Assembly (NCBI RefSeq): GCF_000312425.1
Contig: NZ_HE997181.1
Location: forward strand, 4,592,045-4,656,044
Direction of reading: 5' to 3'
From: Reyranella massiliensis 521
GTDB taxonomy: Bacteria; Pseudomonadota; Alphaproteobacteria; Reyranellales; Reyranellaceae
Length of the DNA: 64,000 nt
The translations under genes were made by a program, and so were the position numbers. The notes beneath the pieces are model-generated. The model saw nothing but the letters and a program-made list of their open reading frames with translations. It made no database searches and had not been told where the DNA came from. Each line of letters opens with the position of its first letter. Position 1 is the stretch's first letter. Positions 17,373-24,413 of the stretch are shown piece after piece.

Positions 17373-17972
17373 TCAGGCGCGACCGCTCTGGTGCGAGAAG
17401 GATGCCGGATCGAACCGGCCGCCGGGCCCACCTTTGCCGCCGAGGCGATCGAGGGCGCGCTGCCACTTCGCGGCGAAGTCGACATCGAATACCAGCTCGG
17501 CGTCGCCGTCGACGACCAGCCAGGCATTGTCCTGCATTTCGCGATCGAGCTGGCCGGGTGCCCAGCCGGAATGACCCAGCGCCAGCCACGCATGCTTGGG
17601 GCCGCTGCCGCCGGCCATGTCCCTCAGAATTTCGAGCGAGGCGGTGAGCGCCATGCCGCCCTCGATCAGCAGGGTCTCCTCGCGCTTGTAATCGGCTGAA
17701 TGCAAAACCAGGCCGCGCGCGGTTTCGACCGGGCCGCCAAACAGCACCGGCCGTTCGGCCGCCGCCGGCGATACTTCGATCCCGAGCTGTTTGTAGACCT
17801 GGCCCAAGGGGAGGTCGTCGACCTTGTTGTTCACGATGATGCCCAAAGCACCATCGTCATCGTGTTTACAGAGAAACACGACGCTCTTCTGGAAACGCTC
17901 GTCCGGCATGGACGGTGCGGCGACCAGGAAGCGGCCGACCAGCGTAGCGGCGGGGGAGCCTGACCCGGACAT
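17373..17972 (-). CDS. YqgE/AlgH family protein
   Basis: The 199-residue protein matches the YqgE/AlgH (DUF179) fold: GRFLVAAPSMPDERFQKSVVFLCKHDDDGALGI near the N-terminus, the VLFGGPV block near residue 75, and the ALGHSGWAPGQLDREM block near residue 130. The family is conserved but its molecular role is unsettled. ATG 17972 is preferred to ATG 17996 because GGAGGA lies ten bases before it. It is divergent from the peroxiredoxin gene, with 143 bases between the starts. Confidence 0.9.
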   Translation of the reverse strand: MSGSGSPAATLVGRFLVAAPSMPDERFQKSVVFLCKHDDDGALGIIVNNKVDDLPLGQVYKQLGIEVSPAAAERPVLFGGPVETARGLVLHSADYKREETLLIEGGMALTASLEILRDMAGGSGPKHAWLALGHSGWAPGQLDREMQDNAWLVVDGDAELVFDVDFAAKWQRALDRLGGKGGPGGRFDPASFSHQSGRA

Positions 17973-18115
17973 GATTCTATAATCCTCCAAATCCATGGGG
18001 ATTGTCCGGTCAAAGATCAAGGGTCACAGCGCCCGCATAGACAAAGGCCGGAGCCCGGCCTAGGGTCCGCCGGTTCGCAAAAGGCCGCGGTTGGGCGGCA
18101 TTGGAGGAGCAGAGA

Positions 18116-18598
18116 ATGGCGAAAGTCGGCGACAAGGTGCCCAGCGCCACGTTGCGCACCATGGGTCCGGAAGGCCCCAAGGCGGTCACCACCGAAGAAC
18201 TTTTCGCGCCCGGCAAGAAGGTTGTTGCCTTCGCGCTGCCGGGGGCGTTCACCCCCACTTGTTCAGCAAAGCACGTGCCCGGGTTCGTGGCCGAAGCAGC
18301 TGCCCTGAAGGCGAAGGGTGTCGATACGATCGCCTGCATTTCCGTCAACGATGCGTTCGTCATGGGCGCCTGGGGCAAGGACCAGAAGGCCGGCGATGCC
18401 GTCCTGATGCTGGGTGACGGCAATGGCGAATTCACACAGGCAATGGGCCTGACCATGGACGGCTCCAAGTTCGGCCTCGGCACGCGCAGCCAGCGCTACG
18501 CCATGGTCGTCGAGGACGGCGTCATCAAGAACCTCTTCGTCGAGAAGCCCGGTGCGTTCGAAGTGTCTTCGGCCGAGCACGTGCTGAAGAACCTCTAG
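18116..18598 (+). CDS. Peroxiredoxin (Prx5/redoxin family)
   Basis: The 160-residue protein has the Prx5 active site [16 protein letters not shown] near residues 41-56 with the peroxidatic Cys, and another Cys in IACISVND near residue 75 that could be a resolving partner. Prx5 enzymes reduce H2O2 and organic peroxides using thioredoxin or glutaredoxin in the cytoplasm. TTGGAGGAG precedes ATG 18116. The transcript ends at a strong intrinsic terminator 28 bases after the stop. Confidence 0.93.
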   Translation: MAKVGDKVPSATLRTMGPEGPKAVTTEELFAPGKKVVAFALPGAFTPTCSAKHVPGFVAEAAALKAKGVDTIACISVNDAFVMGAWGKDQKAGDAVLMLGDGNGEFTQAMGLTMDGSKFGLGTRSQRYAMVVEDGVIKNLFVEKPGAFEVSSAEHVLKNL

Positions 18599-18626
18599 CG
18601 CCTGGGACCATCCACGGCCAAAATCG

Positions 18627-18658
18627 ACGGCGGAGCGCAAGCTCCGCCGTTTTCGTTT
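18627..18658 (+). terminator. Rho-independent terminator of the peroxiredoxin gene
   Basis: Perfect 10-bp stem ACGGCGGAGC/GCTCCGCCGT (18627-18636, 18641-18650) closed by a GCAA tetraloop, then TTTTCGTTTGG counting the last stem base. As at 1188-1220, its tail (TTTTCGTTTGGG) leads directly into the ribosome binding site of the next gene (ATG 18667). Confidence 0.9.
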
Positions 18659-18666
18659 GGGGCAAC

Positions 18667-19539
18667 ATGACTCCGGCAGAACAACCGCCTCTCTTCACCG
18701 GCCTCTTCCAGGTAAACGGCGCCACACGCCTCTACGGCACGATCGGCGACCCGATCCGCCAGCTCCGCATGACCGCGATCATGCCGCAGGTTTTCGCCGC
18801 CGTCGGCGCCAATGCCGTCTGGCTACCGTTCGAGGGCGGGTCCGACCTCCTGCCGCTGATGCTCGAAGCGCTGGCCAAGATGCGCAATCTCGGCGGCTTC
18901 ACCGTCACCATCCCACACAAGACGGCCATGCTCGACCTGCTGGGCCGCGCGACCCCGCGCGCACTGGCAGCCGGCAGCGTCAACCTGGTGCGGCGCGACG
19001 GCGACGGCACGTTGATCGGCGACAATGTCGATGGCGTGAGCTTCGTGCGCGGGTTGGAGGCGCAGGGACATCGCGTGCGCGACGCCAGCATCTGGCTGGT
19101 CGGCCTCGGCGGAGCCGGCGGCGCAATCGCGGCGGCGCTCTGCGAAGCCGGCATCGGCCGCCTGCTGGTGACGGAAATCCAGGACTCGCGGGCGAGCAAG
19201 GGGATCGACCGCTTGCTGCACCACTACCCGGACGTACCCGTGGCCGAGGTCAGTTCGCCACCCAAAGGCATCAATATCGCGATCAACGCGACGCCACTCG
19301 GCCTCAAGCCCGGCGACCCGCAATCCTTCGACCCGATGACCCTCGATCCCGAAACGGTCGTGGCCGATGTCATCATGAGCCCGGCCGAGACGCCCTTGCT
19401 GCAGCGCGCCCGGACCCACGGCCGGCGCATCCATCACGGCCGGCACATGCTCGATCATCAGGTGCCGCTCTATCTCGACTGGTTCGGCATCGACACCAAA
19501 GGCATCGACATCGTTCGCCTGGTCCGCTCCATCGGCTGA
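18667..19539 (+). CDS. Shikimate dehydrogenase-like protein (diverged AroE homologue)
   Basis: The 290-residue protein follows the AroE two-domain plan with the catalytic Lys in VTIPHKTAML near residue 80, the catalytic Asp in GDNVDG near residue 120, and an NADP-domain glycine loop GLGGAGGA near residue 147. However, the usual substrate Ser-x-Ser after GDP is replaced (GDPIRQLRMTA), and Thr of the N-T-D motif is Val. This suggests a quinate/shikimate-family paralogue acting on another cyclitol or hydroxy acid rather than the biosynthetic AroE. No other aromatic biosynthesis gene is nearby. Confidence 0.85.
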   Translation: MTPAEQPPLFTGLFQVNGATRLYGTIGDPIRQLRMTAIMPQVFAAVGANAVWLPFEGGSDLLPLMLEALAKMRNLGGFTVTIPHKTAMLDLLGRATPRALAAGSVNLVRRDGDGTLIGDNVDGVSFVRGLEAQGHRVRDASIWLVGLGGAGGAIAAALCEAGIGRLLVTEIQDSRASKGIDRLLHHYPDVPVAEVSSPPKGINIAINATPLGLKPGDPQSFDPMTLDPETVVADVIMSPAETPLLQRARTHGRRIHHGRHMLDHQVPLYLDWFGIDTKGIDIVRLVRSIG

Positions 19540-19557
19540 AGCGAAGGAGCCGGCCGG

Positions 19558-20319
19558 CTACAGCGTCACGCCGCCGTTCACGTGGATCGTCTGGCCGGTG
19601 ATGTAGCTCGACGCCGGCGAGCAGAGGAAGGCGATCAGGGCGGCCACTTCGGCCGGCTTGCCGTAGCGGCGCATCGGTATCGACTCGCTGATCTTCTCCA
19701 TGCCGGCGCGAGGCACGGCGACATGGGCGTCGGGGTCCTTCTCGATGAAGCCCGGCGCCACGCAGTTCACCGTCGCGCCCGAGGCGGCGAGGTCGACGGC
19801 AAAGACCTTGGCGAAGGCTTCGAGGCCGGCCTTGGCGGCGGCAGACGCCGGGAAGGTCACGAGCCCACGGGCAAAGGCATGCGCCACGAAGGAGGAGACA
19901 CCGATCAAACGGCCGGCCGCGCCGGCCTTGAGAAGCCAGGGCTTGGCAGCCGTCGCAAGCTCGAAAAAAGCCGCCGTCATCGACGCCTGGCTGGCATCCC
20001 AGCCGGCCCGGTCGATATCCCCCACCTGGCGACGGTCGGCAAAGCCTGCGTTGCTCACCACGATCTCTAGGTGACCGAACTTGGCGACCGTCTCTTCGAT
20101 CAGGCGGGCCGCCGTGCCGGACTCGGCGAGATCGCCTTCCAGGATCAACGCCTGGCCACCGGCACCCGTCACGAAGTTCGCGACCCGTTCGAGCCCTGCG
20201 CGGTTCTTGCGGGCGTGAAGCGCCAGCGCGGTATCGGGAGCGGCAAGCGTGCGCGCCGTCGCGGCGCCGATGCCGGAAGAAGCGCCCGTGATGAGAATCA
20301 CTCGAGGAGAAGCAGTCAT
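19558..20319 (-). CDS. SDR-family protein lacking the catalytic tyrosine
   Basis: A 253-residue SDR with TGASSGIG near residue 12, SNAG near residue 90 and a C-terminal IHVNGGVTL. The catalytic helix reads [13 protein letters not shown] near residue 160: the Lys is in register, but the position four before it, normally Tyr, is Ser. It may be inactive, use another residue, or act as a structural or atypical SDR. It is convergent with the aroE-like gene, and its upstream 265-bp gap ends in the first FNR/FixK-type box of the region. Confidence 0.85.
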   Translation of the reverse strand: MTASPRVILITGASSGIGAATARTLAAPDTALALHARKNRAGLERVANFVTGAGGQALILEGDLAESGTAARLIEETVAKFGHLEIVVSNAGFADRRQVGDIDRAGWDASQASMTAAFFELATAAKPWLLKAGAAGRLIGVSSFVAHAFARGLVTFPASAAAKAGLEAFAKVFAVDLAASGATVNCVAPGFIEKDPDAHVAVPRAGMEKISESIPMRRYGKPAEVAALIAFLCSPASSYITGQTIHVNGGVTL

Positions 20320-20515
20320 GGCGACAGGAGTAGAGTCCCATCAGGCCACCGGCAAGCCCATCGAGGGCGGCGGCTGGCGGACTATGTCAAGGCGCGAGGA
20401 GAGGTTGGCGACGCAGTGCCGATACATCTCCTGATCGCTGGGCGGAACGATGCGCGCGGCCAACATGGCAAGCGGCCGCCGCTAAGCTCGCTCCCATGTT
20501 TAGTGGCCAGGCTGC

Positions 20516-20529
20516 TTGACCTGAGTCAA
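20516..20529 (+). promoter_or_regulatory. FNR/FixK-type box upstream of the USP gene
   Basis: TTGACCTGAGTCAA, both half-sites TTGAY/RTCAA. It ends 55 bases before ATG 20585; if it were centred at -41.5, transcription would start near 20564 with a leader of about 20 bases. The rest of 20320-20515 holds no gene I can support. Confidence 0.8.
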
Positions 20530-20584
20530 GGTCGCCTGCGCCGACCGCGTCATCCTTCGTGCCTCACGACGGCAGGAGAAGAAC

Positions 20585-21421
20585 ATGGGCTACAAGACCA
20601 TCCTGGTTCATTGCGACGCCGATCCGAAGGTCGCGTACAGACTTGCCATCGCAGTGGAGCTGGCCAAGCGCCACCAAGCCCACCTCGTCGGCGTGCACAT
20701 CCAGGAACCGTTCGAAGCTCCGGCCATGTTCAACGGAACCTCGGTAATGGGCAACTTCTACGCTGTCTTTGAAGAGACGACGAAGGCAAACTTGGCGGCC
20801 GCGAAAGCAGCCTTTGCCAAGGCTGTGAAAGGGGTCGAAATCACGACGGAATGGCGGTCCGAGGAGGGCTACGTGGACTCACGCCTGGCCGTCCATGCAC
20901 GCTACGCCGACCTCATGGTGCTTGGGCAAGCCGATCCCGATACGCCGTCTTTCACGCCGCTGGATCTGCCCGAAACCATGGCATTGTCGACCGGCCGGCC
21001 GATATTGGTTGTGCCGTATGTCGGCGCGCCGGCAGAGACTGCCAAGACCGTCATGCTGTGCTGGAATGCGAGCCGTGAGAGCGCCCGTGCGGCCTCGGAT
21101 GCGCTGCCCATGCTACGCGCCGCCTCCAACGTCATCGTCCTCTGCGTCGATGCCCACTCGTCGACATATGGACACGGCGCCGAGCCGGGCGCCGACGCCG
21201 CAGCGTGGCTGGCACGCCAAGGCGTCACCGTGACGGTGCAGCGCGACGTGGCGGCCGATGCCGATGTCGGCAGCGTAATTCTGTCGCGTGCCGCGGACCA
21301 CGATGTCGACCTGATTGTAATGGGGCTCTACGGCCATTCCCGGCTGCGCGAGATGGTGCTGGGCGGGGCGAGCCGCACACTGCTCGGCAGCATGACGGTC
21401 CCGATCCTGGTGTCGCACTGA
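20585..21421 (+). CDS. Tandem-domain universal stress protein (box-controlled copy)
   Basis: The 278-residue protein has two UspA domains and is a clear paralogue of the one at 12642: same start MGYKTILVHCDA and same end signature MGLYGHSRLREMVLGGASRTLLGSM, where the C-terminal G-x9-G-S/T loop binds nucleotide. It belongs to the low-oxygen set: a TTGAC-N4-GTCAA box lies 55 bases upstream. USPs of this kind are prominent in FNR/Anr and DosR regulons and support survival without growth. RBS CAGGAGAAG. Convergent with the CBS protein gene. Confidence 0.93.
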   Translation: MGYKTILVHCDADPKVAYRLAIAVELAKRHQAHLVGVHIQEPFEAPAMFNGTSVMGNFYAVFEETTKANLAAAKAAFAKAVKGVEITTEWRSEEGYVDSRLAVHARYADLMVLGQADPDTPSFTPLDLPETMALSTGRPILVVPYVGAPAETAKTVMLCWNASRESARAASDALPMLRAASNVIVLCVDAHSSTYGHGAEPGADAAAWLARQGVTVTVQRDVAADADVGSVILSRAADHDVDLIVMGLYGHSRLREMVLGGASRTLLGSMTVPILVSH

Positions 21422-21436
21422 GAGGCGTCGGCGGCC

Positions 21437-21856
21437 TCAATGCAGATGCTCCCATAGATCGCATTCCTCATGATCGGGATTGAGCTCGACACCCTTGAAG
21501 TCGCCACGGGAAACCAAACCGACAATCTTGCCGTTCTTGAGCATCGGCATGTGGCGGAAGCCGCCTTCCGCCATCAGGCGCAAGACTTCAAATGCGGTCT
21601 GGTCGGGCAAGATTGTCTTGGGATCCCGTGTCATGACGTCGGCAAGGCAGGTGCGGGACGGGTCCAACCGTTGCGCCAGGACCCGGCACACTGCGTCCCG
21701 GCCGGTAAAGATGCCCACCAGTTGGCCGGCCTGTCCGGTCACCAGGACCGATCCGGGCCCGCGGGCACGCATCTGATCGCAAGCTTCCGTGACGCTGGCC
21801 GCTTCGTTCATCGTGATTGGGTGGTGTTGCAGGGTTACGACGGAGAATTTCCGCAT
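21437..21856 (-). CDS. CBS-domain protein
   Basis: The 139-residue protein is a Bateman pair of CBS motifs: VTEACDQMRARGPGSVLVT...VGIFTGRD in the first half, and FEVLRLMAEGGFRHMPMLKNGKIVGLVSRGD in the second. CBS pairs bind adenosine nucleotides (AMP, ATP, NADH) and sense energy charge. The acidic C-terminus (NPDHEECDLWEH) is unusual. ATG 21856 follows GGAGGG at four bases, better than the in-frame GTG 21868. It shares a divergent box (21916-21929) with the cytochrome gene. DosR-regulon Hrp1 is a comparable small CBS protein. Confidence 0.9.
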   Translation of the reverse strand: MRKFSVVTLQHHPITMNEAASVTEACDQMRARGPGSVLVTGQAGQLVGIFTGRDAVCRVLAQRLDPSRTCLADVMTRDPKTILPDQTAFEVLRLMAEGGFRHMPMLKNGKIVGLVSRGDFKGVELNPDHEECDLWEHLH

Positions 21857-21915
21857 GATGCCCTCCACGAATCAGTCAACCGCGGGCATGGTGCGCGCCA
21901 TCCGCCGTCGACGGC

Positions 21916-21929
21916 TTGATCAAGATCAA
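21916..21929. promoter_or_regulatory. FNR/FixK-type box between the CBS and cytochrome c genes
   Basis: TTGATCAAGATCAA, perfect half-sites. It lies 59 bases from the CBS start (minus strand) and 82 from the cytochrome c start (plus strand), so one box may serve both divergent promoters. Confidence 0.8.
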
Positions 21930-22011
21930 CGTCCGCCTAGCAAGGACGGCATATTGCTTCAGGGCACCGCCTCGATGCGGCCAGCGACGCGTTCGACATT
22001 GGGAGCAGCCC

Positions 22012-22317
22012 ATGTTTCGCTATTTTGCTTGCGTCATTGCGTTCATTCCATCAATCGCCGCCGCGCAGGACGCGCAGCAGGGGCGCGAGATCGCCCTGCG
22101 ATGGTGTTCTTCCTGTCATGTGGTCGACCGGGCGGCGACCGAGGCACCGGCGAACGGCCTGCCCACCTTCCCCGCCATCGCCGCCAAGCCCGGCCTGACA
22201 GCCGACATGCTGCGGGCAGCGATGAGCCAGCAGCACAGCCGTATGCCGGATTTTTCTCTTAGCAAGCGGCAGCAAGACGATCTCGTCGCCTACATCTACA
22301 GTCTTCGCGCCAAGTAA
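22012..22317 (+). CDS. Small class I c-type cytochrome
   Basis: The 101-residue protein has a signal peptide (FRYFACVIAFIPSIAAAQ) and one haem-binding motif CSSCH near residue 35, with a likely axial Met in MPDFSLSKRQ near residue 80. It is a soluble periplasmic electron carrier. RBS GGGAGCAG precedes ATG 22012. It lies 82 bases from an FNR/FixK-type box, which fits a carrier made under low oxygen, although no cbb3 oxidase genes are in the window to name the partner. Confidence 0.9.
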   Translation: MFRYFACVIAFIPSIAAAQDAQQGREIALRWCSSCHVVDRAATEAPANGLPTFPAIAAKPGLTADMLRAAMSQQHSRMPDFSLSKRQQDDLVAYIYSLRAK

Positions 22318-22344
22318 GAGGCAACATTCGAAGGAGCCGTCGCG

Positions 22345-22848
22345 CTACGTCGCGCGCGGCAACCTGCGGGGAGGAGACTCGGTCTTTACGACCAGCAAAG
22401 ACTGCAGCCGGCGGCGCAACAGGCTGGGCGGCTCGTTGGTCAAATCCTTGGCGACTTCCTGACGTACGCTTCCCTGCACGCGCTTGGACAGGAGACCGCG
22501 CAATTCACCCAGGCTGCGGCGGGGCGCCACCAGGATGAGATCATCGAAAGCGCGTCGGCCGCAGGCATCGTCTAGTGCGTCTGCCAGCGTGGCCATGAAG
22601 CGATGCTTCTCGAGCTTGTGATAATCGTGTGGCGGCTCGAACGCGTGACGCACGCCGCTGCGTGAGGCGCTGAAGCTGCGGCCGGGCTTGTCGCTCTTGA
22701 GATCGCGCGGCCGTTGCCGGCTCGCAGGCGCCACGAGGTTGTTGGGGCCTGTCGGCACCAGCTTCGTCGTTTCCCTGTCCGGGCTGAAAAAGCGCGCCCG
22801 GGCGCCGTCAGCGACGACAATCCAGGTCTTGGTGGGACGCTTGGCCAT
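22345..22848 (-). CDS. Host-attachment/BaeRF-family protein
   Basis: The 167-residue product begins TWIVVADGARARFFSP, as in the family annotated as required for attachment to host cells, and continues with HDYHKLEKHRFMATLADAL and the LILVAPRRSLGELR strand. These proteins are related to bacterial archaeo-eukaryotic release factor (BaeRF) domains, so a ribosome- or RNA-linked role is more plausible than attachment. ATG 22848 has GAGGAA six bases upstream; ATG 22854 is also possible and would overlap the previous stop. It follows the DUF2267 gene as the second gene of a box-controlled operon. Confidence 0.85.
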   Translation of the reverse strand: MAKRPTKTWIVVADGARARFFSPDRETTKLVPTGPNNLVAPASRQRPRDLKSDKPGRSFSASRSGVRHAFEPPHDYHKLEKHRFMATLADALDDACGRRAFDDLILVAPRRSLGELRGLLSKRVQGSVRQEVAKDLTNEPPSLLRRRLQSLLVVKTESPPRRLPRAT

Positions 22849-22850
22849 GA

Positions 22851-23294
22851 TCATTTCCTCACGAGTGAATCGGGGAAGAGGTTGAGCACCTCGTGCGGCA
22901 GGCTGCCTCGCAGCTTCATGAGCTCGCCCCGATCCAGGCAGCGTTCCATCACGACAAAGCTGGCACGTGCCGCCTCACCCGGGTTGATCGTGGTTTTCGG
23001 TGGCAGCTGCTCGGCAACATGGTCGATGAAGTCGGCGAGACGGCGTTCGCGTGTCGGCGTCCCTGCCGGATGCCAGCCCTCGTAGTACGCTCCGCGCAGC
23101 AGCATCGGCAGCTGGGCGCCCAGGTGCACGGCATTCTCCAGGCCCACGCGGTCGCGCAGCGCATGCAGGGCAGCGCGCAACGCGTTGAAGGCGATCCGGC
23201 GATCGTCGGTGCCGAGTTCGCCCATCATGATCTTCAGCCAGTGATTGGTCTCCTGGACCGTGGTGTCGAAGGTGTCGAGACCCGTCATGCTCAT
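22851..23294 (-). CDS. DUF2267 domain protein
   Basis: The 147-residue helical protein carries two related halves: FDTTVQETNHWLKIMMGELG...AFNALRAALHALRDRV and RERRLADFIDHVAEQLP...AARASFVVMERCLDRGELMKLRGSLP. DUF2267 proteins are found next to stress genes and are of unknown function. AGGAG lies six bases before ATG 23294. A TTGAT-N4-GTCAA box ends 56 bases upstream. It probably forms a two-gene operon with the host-attachment-like gene. Confidence 0.88.
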   Translation of the reverse strand: MSMTGLDTFDTTVQETNHWLKIMMGELGTDDRRIAFNALRAALHALRDRVGLENAVHLGAQLPMLLRGAYYEGWHPAGTPTRERRLADFIDHVAEQLPPKTTINPGEAARASFVVMERCLDRGELMKLRGSLPHEVLNLFPDSLVRK

Positions 23295-23350
23295 CGGTGG
23301 CTCCTGTGGCATGGACGCCGAGAGACTGCAGGTTGGACGGACCGATGTAC

Positions 23351-23364
23351 TTGATCTGCGTCAA
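23351..23364 (-). promoter_or_regulatory. FNR/FixK-type box upstream of the DUF2267 operon
   Basis: TTGATCTGCGTCAA. It is 56 bases from the DUF2267 start. It is only 18 bases from the stop of the upstream HPF-CSD gene, so the control region is compact. Confidence 0.8.
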
Positions 23365-23382
23365 CCCGCGCCTTCGGGCACA

Positions 23383-23955
23383 TCATGCAGGCGGTAAATG
23401 ATGCTTGCCGATGGCAACCACATTGCTTGCCTGCGGTCCCTTCTCGCCTTCTCCGGAATGAAGAGAGAACCGGACTTCGTCACCGACGGCGAGCTTCTCG
23501 AAGCCGCCATCGGCAACGGCATTGCGGTGGAAATAGACCTCGGCGCCATCGCTGGCATCGATGAAGCCGTAGTCGCGCTCGGCCATGAGGCTTGCCACTT
23601 TGCCATGGGCGGGAACCGCATGCGCCTTCACGTCACCGCGCCGGTGGCGAACATGATCCTCGAGCTGGCGACGCACGGCGTCGAAGCAATCGCGTACCGC
23701 GACGTAGATATCCTCGTGGGCATGATGCTCGGAAGGATCGCGTTTCACCACGATCTCCTTGCCGGGCACCTTGAGGTCGACGCGGATGTGGAACAGATCG
23801 CCATGCCGGCGCCGGTTCGGCGCCTCGATGACAACGCGGCAGCTCACGATGCGATCAAAGAACTGCTCGAGCTCACGGGCACGCTCGCGAATCTTCGTCT
23901 CGACCGCGGGAGAGGCATCGATGTTGCGAAAAGTGATCTGAAGCCAGGACGGCAT
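23383..23955 (-). CDS. Ribosome hibernation factor-like (S30AE/HPF) domain fused to a cold-shock domain
   Basis: The 190-residue protein has two domains. Residues 1-110 match the S30AE/RaiA/HPF fold (ITFRNIDASPAVETKIRERARELEQF, then CRVVIEAPNRR and HIRVDLKVPGKEIVV). Residues 120-185 are a cold-shock domain with the RNA-binding face GKVASLMAERDYGFID and FHRNAVADGGFEKLAVGDEVRF. HPF domains bind the 30S decoding site in resting cells; the cold-shock part would add nucleic-acid binding. AGAGGAG precedes ATG 23955. A box ends 52 bases upstream, placing it in the low-oxygen regulon. Confidence 0.9.
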   Translation of the reverse strand: MPSWLQITFRNIDASPAVETKIRERARELEQFFDRIVSCRVVIEAPNRRRHGDLFHIRVDLKVPGKEIVVKRDPSEHHAHEDIYVAVRDCFDAVRRQLEDHVRHRRGDVKAHAVPAHGKVASLMAERDYGFIDASDGAEVYFHRNAVADGGFEKLAVGDEVRFSLHSGEGEKGPQASNVVAIGKHHLPPA

Positions 23956-24007
23956 TGCACGCTCCTCTTGGAAAGCGACAGTCTGCGAGAGGTGACCGCG
24001 CGCGAAC

Positions 24008-24021
24008 TTGAGACAGGTCAA
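24008..24021 (-). promoter_or_regulatory. FNR/FixK-type box upstream of the HPF-CSD gene
   Basis: TTGAGACAGGTCAA, one deviation (G instead of Y in the first half). It is 52 bases from the start at 23955. Confidence 0.65.
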
Positions 24022-24034
24022 AGGCCGGACCTGA

Positions 24035-24313
24035 CTAGGGGTCGGGCGGAAGCGGAATGCGCTTGTCGAGCAAGAGCTTTTCCAGGGTCGAGATGCCACG
24101 ATCGTAAGCGCCTTTTTCGCAATCCAGACGGGCGCCCAGCGCGATCATGTTCGGACCGCCGGAACCCTCCCCGCGCCGGGTCAGGTAGTAGTCCGCCGTC
24201 CCAGCGAGCGTGGCGCAACGCCGGGCCTTCTGGGCGTCGGTCTGCGCCTGCACCGGGGCGGCGCACACCATGAGCGCCGCCAGCAAAATCCAAAGTGTGT
24301 GTTTCGGATGCAT
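24035..24313 (-). CDS. Small secreted hypothetical protein
   Basis: The 92-residue product has a signal peptide (TLWILLAALMVCAAPVQAQ) and a mature part of about 70 residues with two Cys (RRCATLAG and LDCEKGAY), probably a disulfide. I do not recognise the family; it looks helical. A TTGAC-N4-ATCAA box ends 54 bases before ATG 24313, so it is likely induced with the others. The ribosome binding site is weak. Confidence 0.78.
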   Translation of the reverse strand: MHPKHTLWILLAALMVCAAPVQAQTDAQKARRCATLAGTADYYLTRRGEGSGGPNMIALGARLDCEKGAYDRGISTLEKLLLDKRIPLPPDP

Positions 24314-24367
24314 GGCGAAGTCCGTTCAATGCAGGCCTCAAGGTCTACGTGCATGCCGGACCATGCC

Positions 24368-24381
24368 TTGACCTGCATCAA
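24368..24381. promoter_or_regulatory. FNR/FixK-type box between the small secreted protein and the beta-CASP gene
   Basis: TTGACCTGCATCAA. It is 54 bases from the minus-strand start 24313, the usual distance, but only 32 from the plus-strand start 24414, too close for a standard class II promoter in that direction. Confidence 0.8.
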
Positions 24382-24413
24382 GTCTCCTGGGACCGTCGGG
24401 GGTACGGTTGAAC

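Noticed and set aside
20320..20515. Possible att repeat of the tRNA-Arg 3' end at the left boundary
   Set aside because: I compared the tRNA 3' end with this gap and found no match longer than a few bases.
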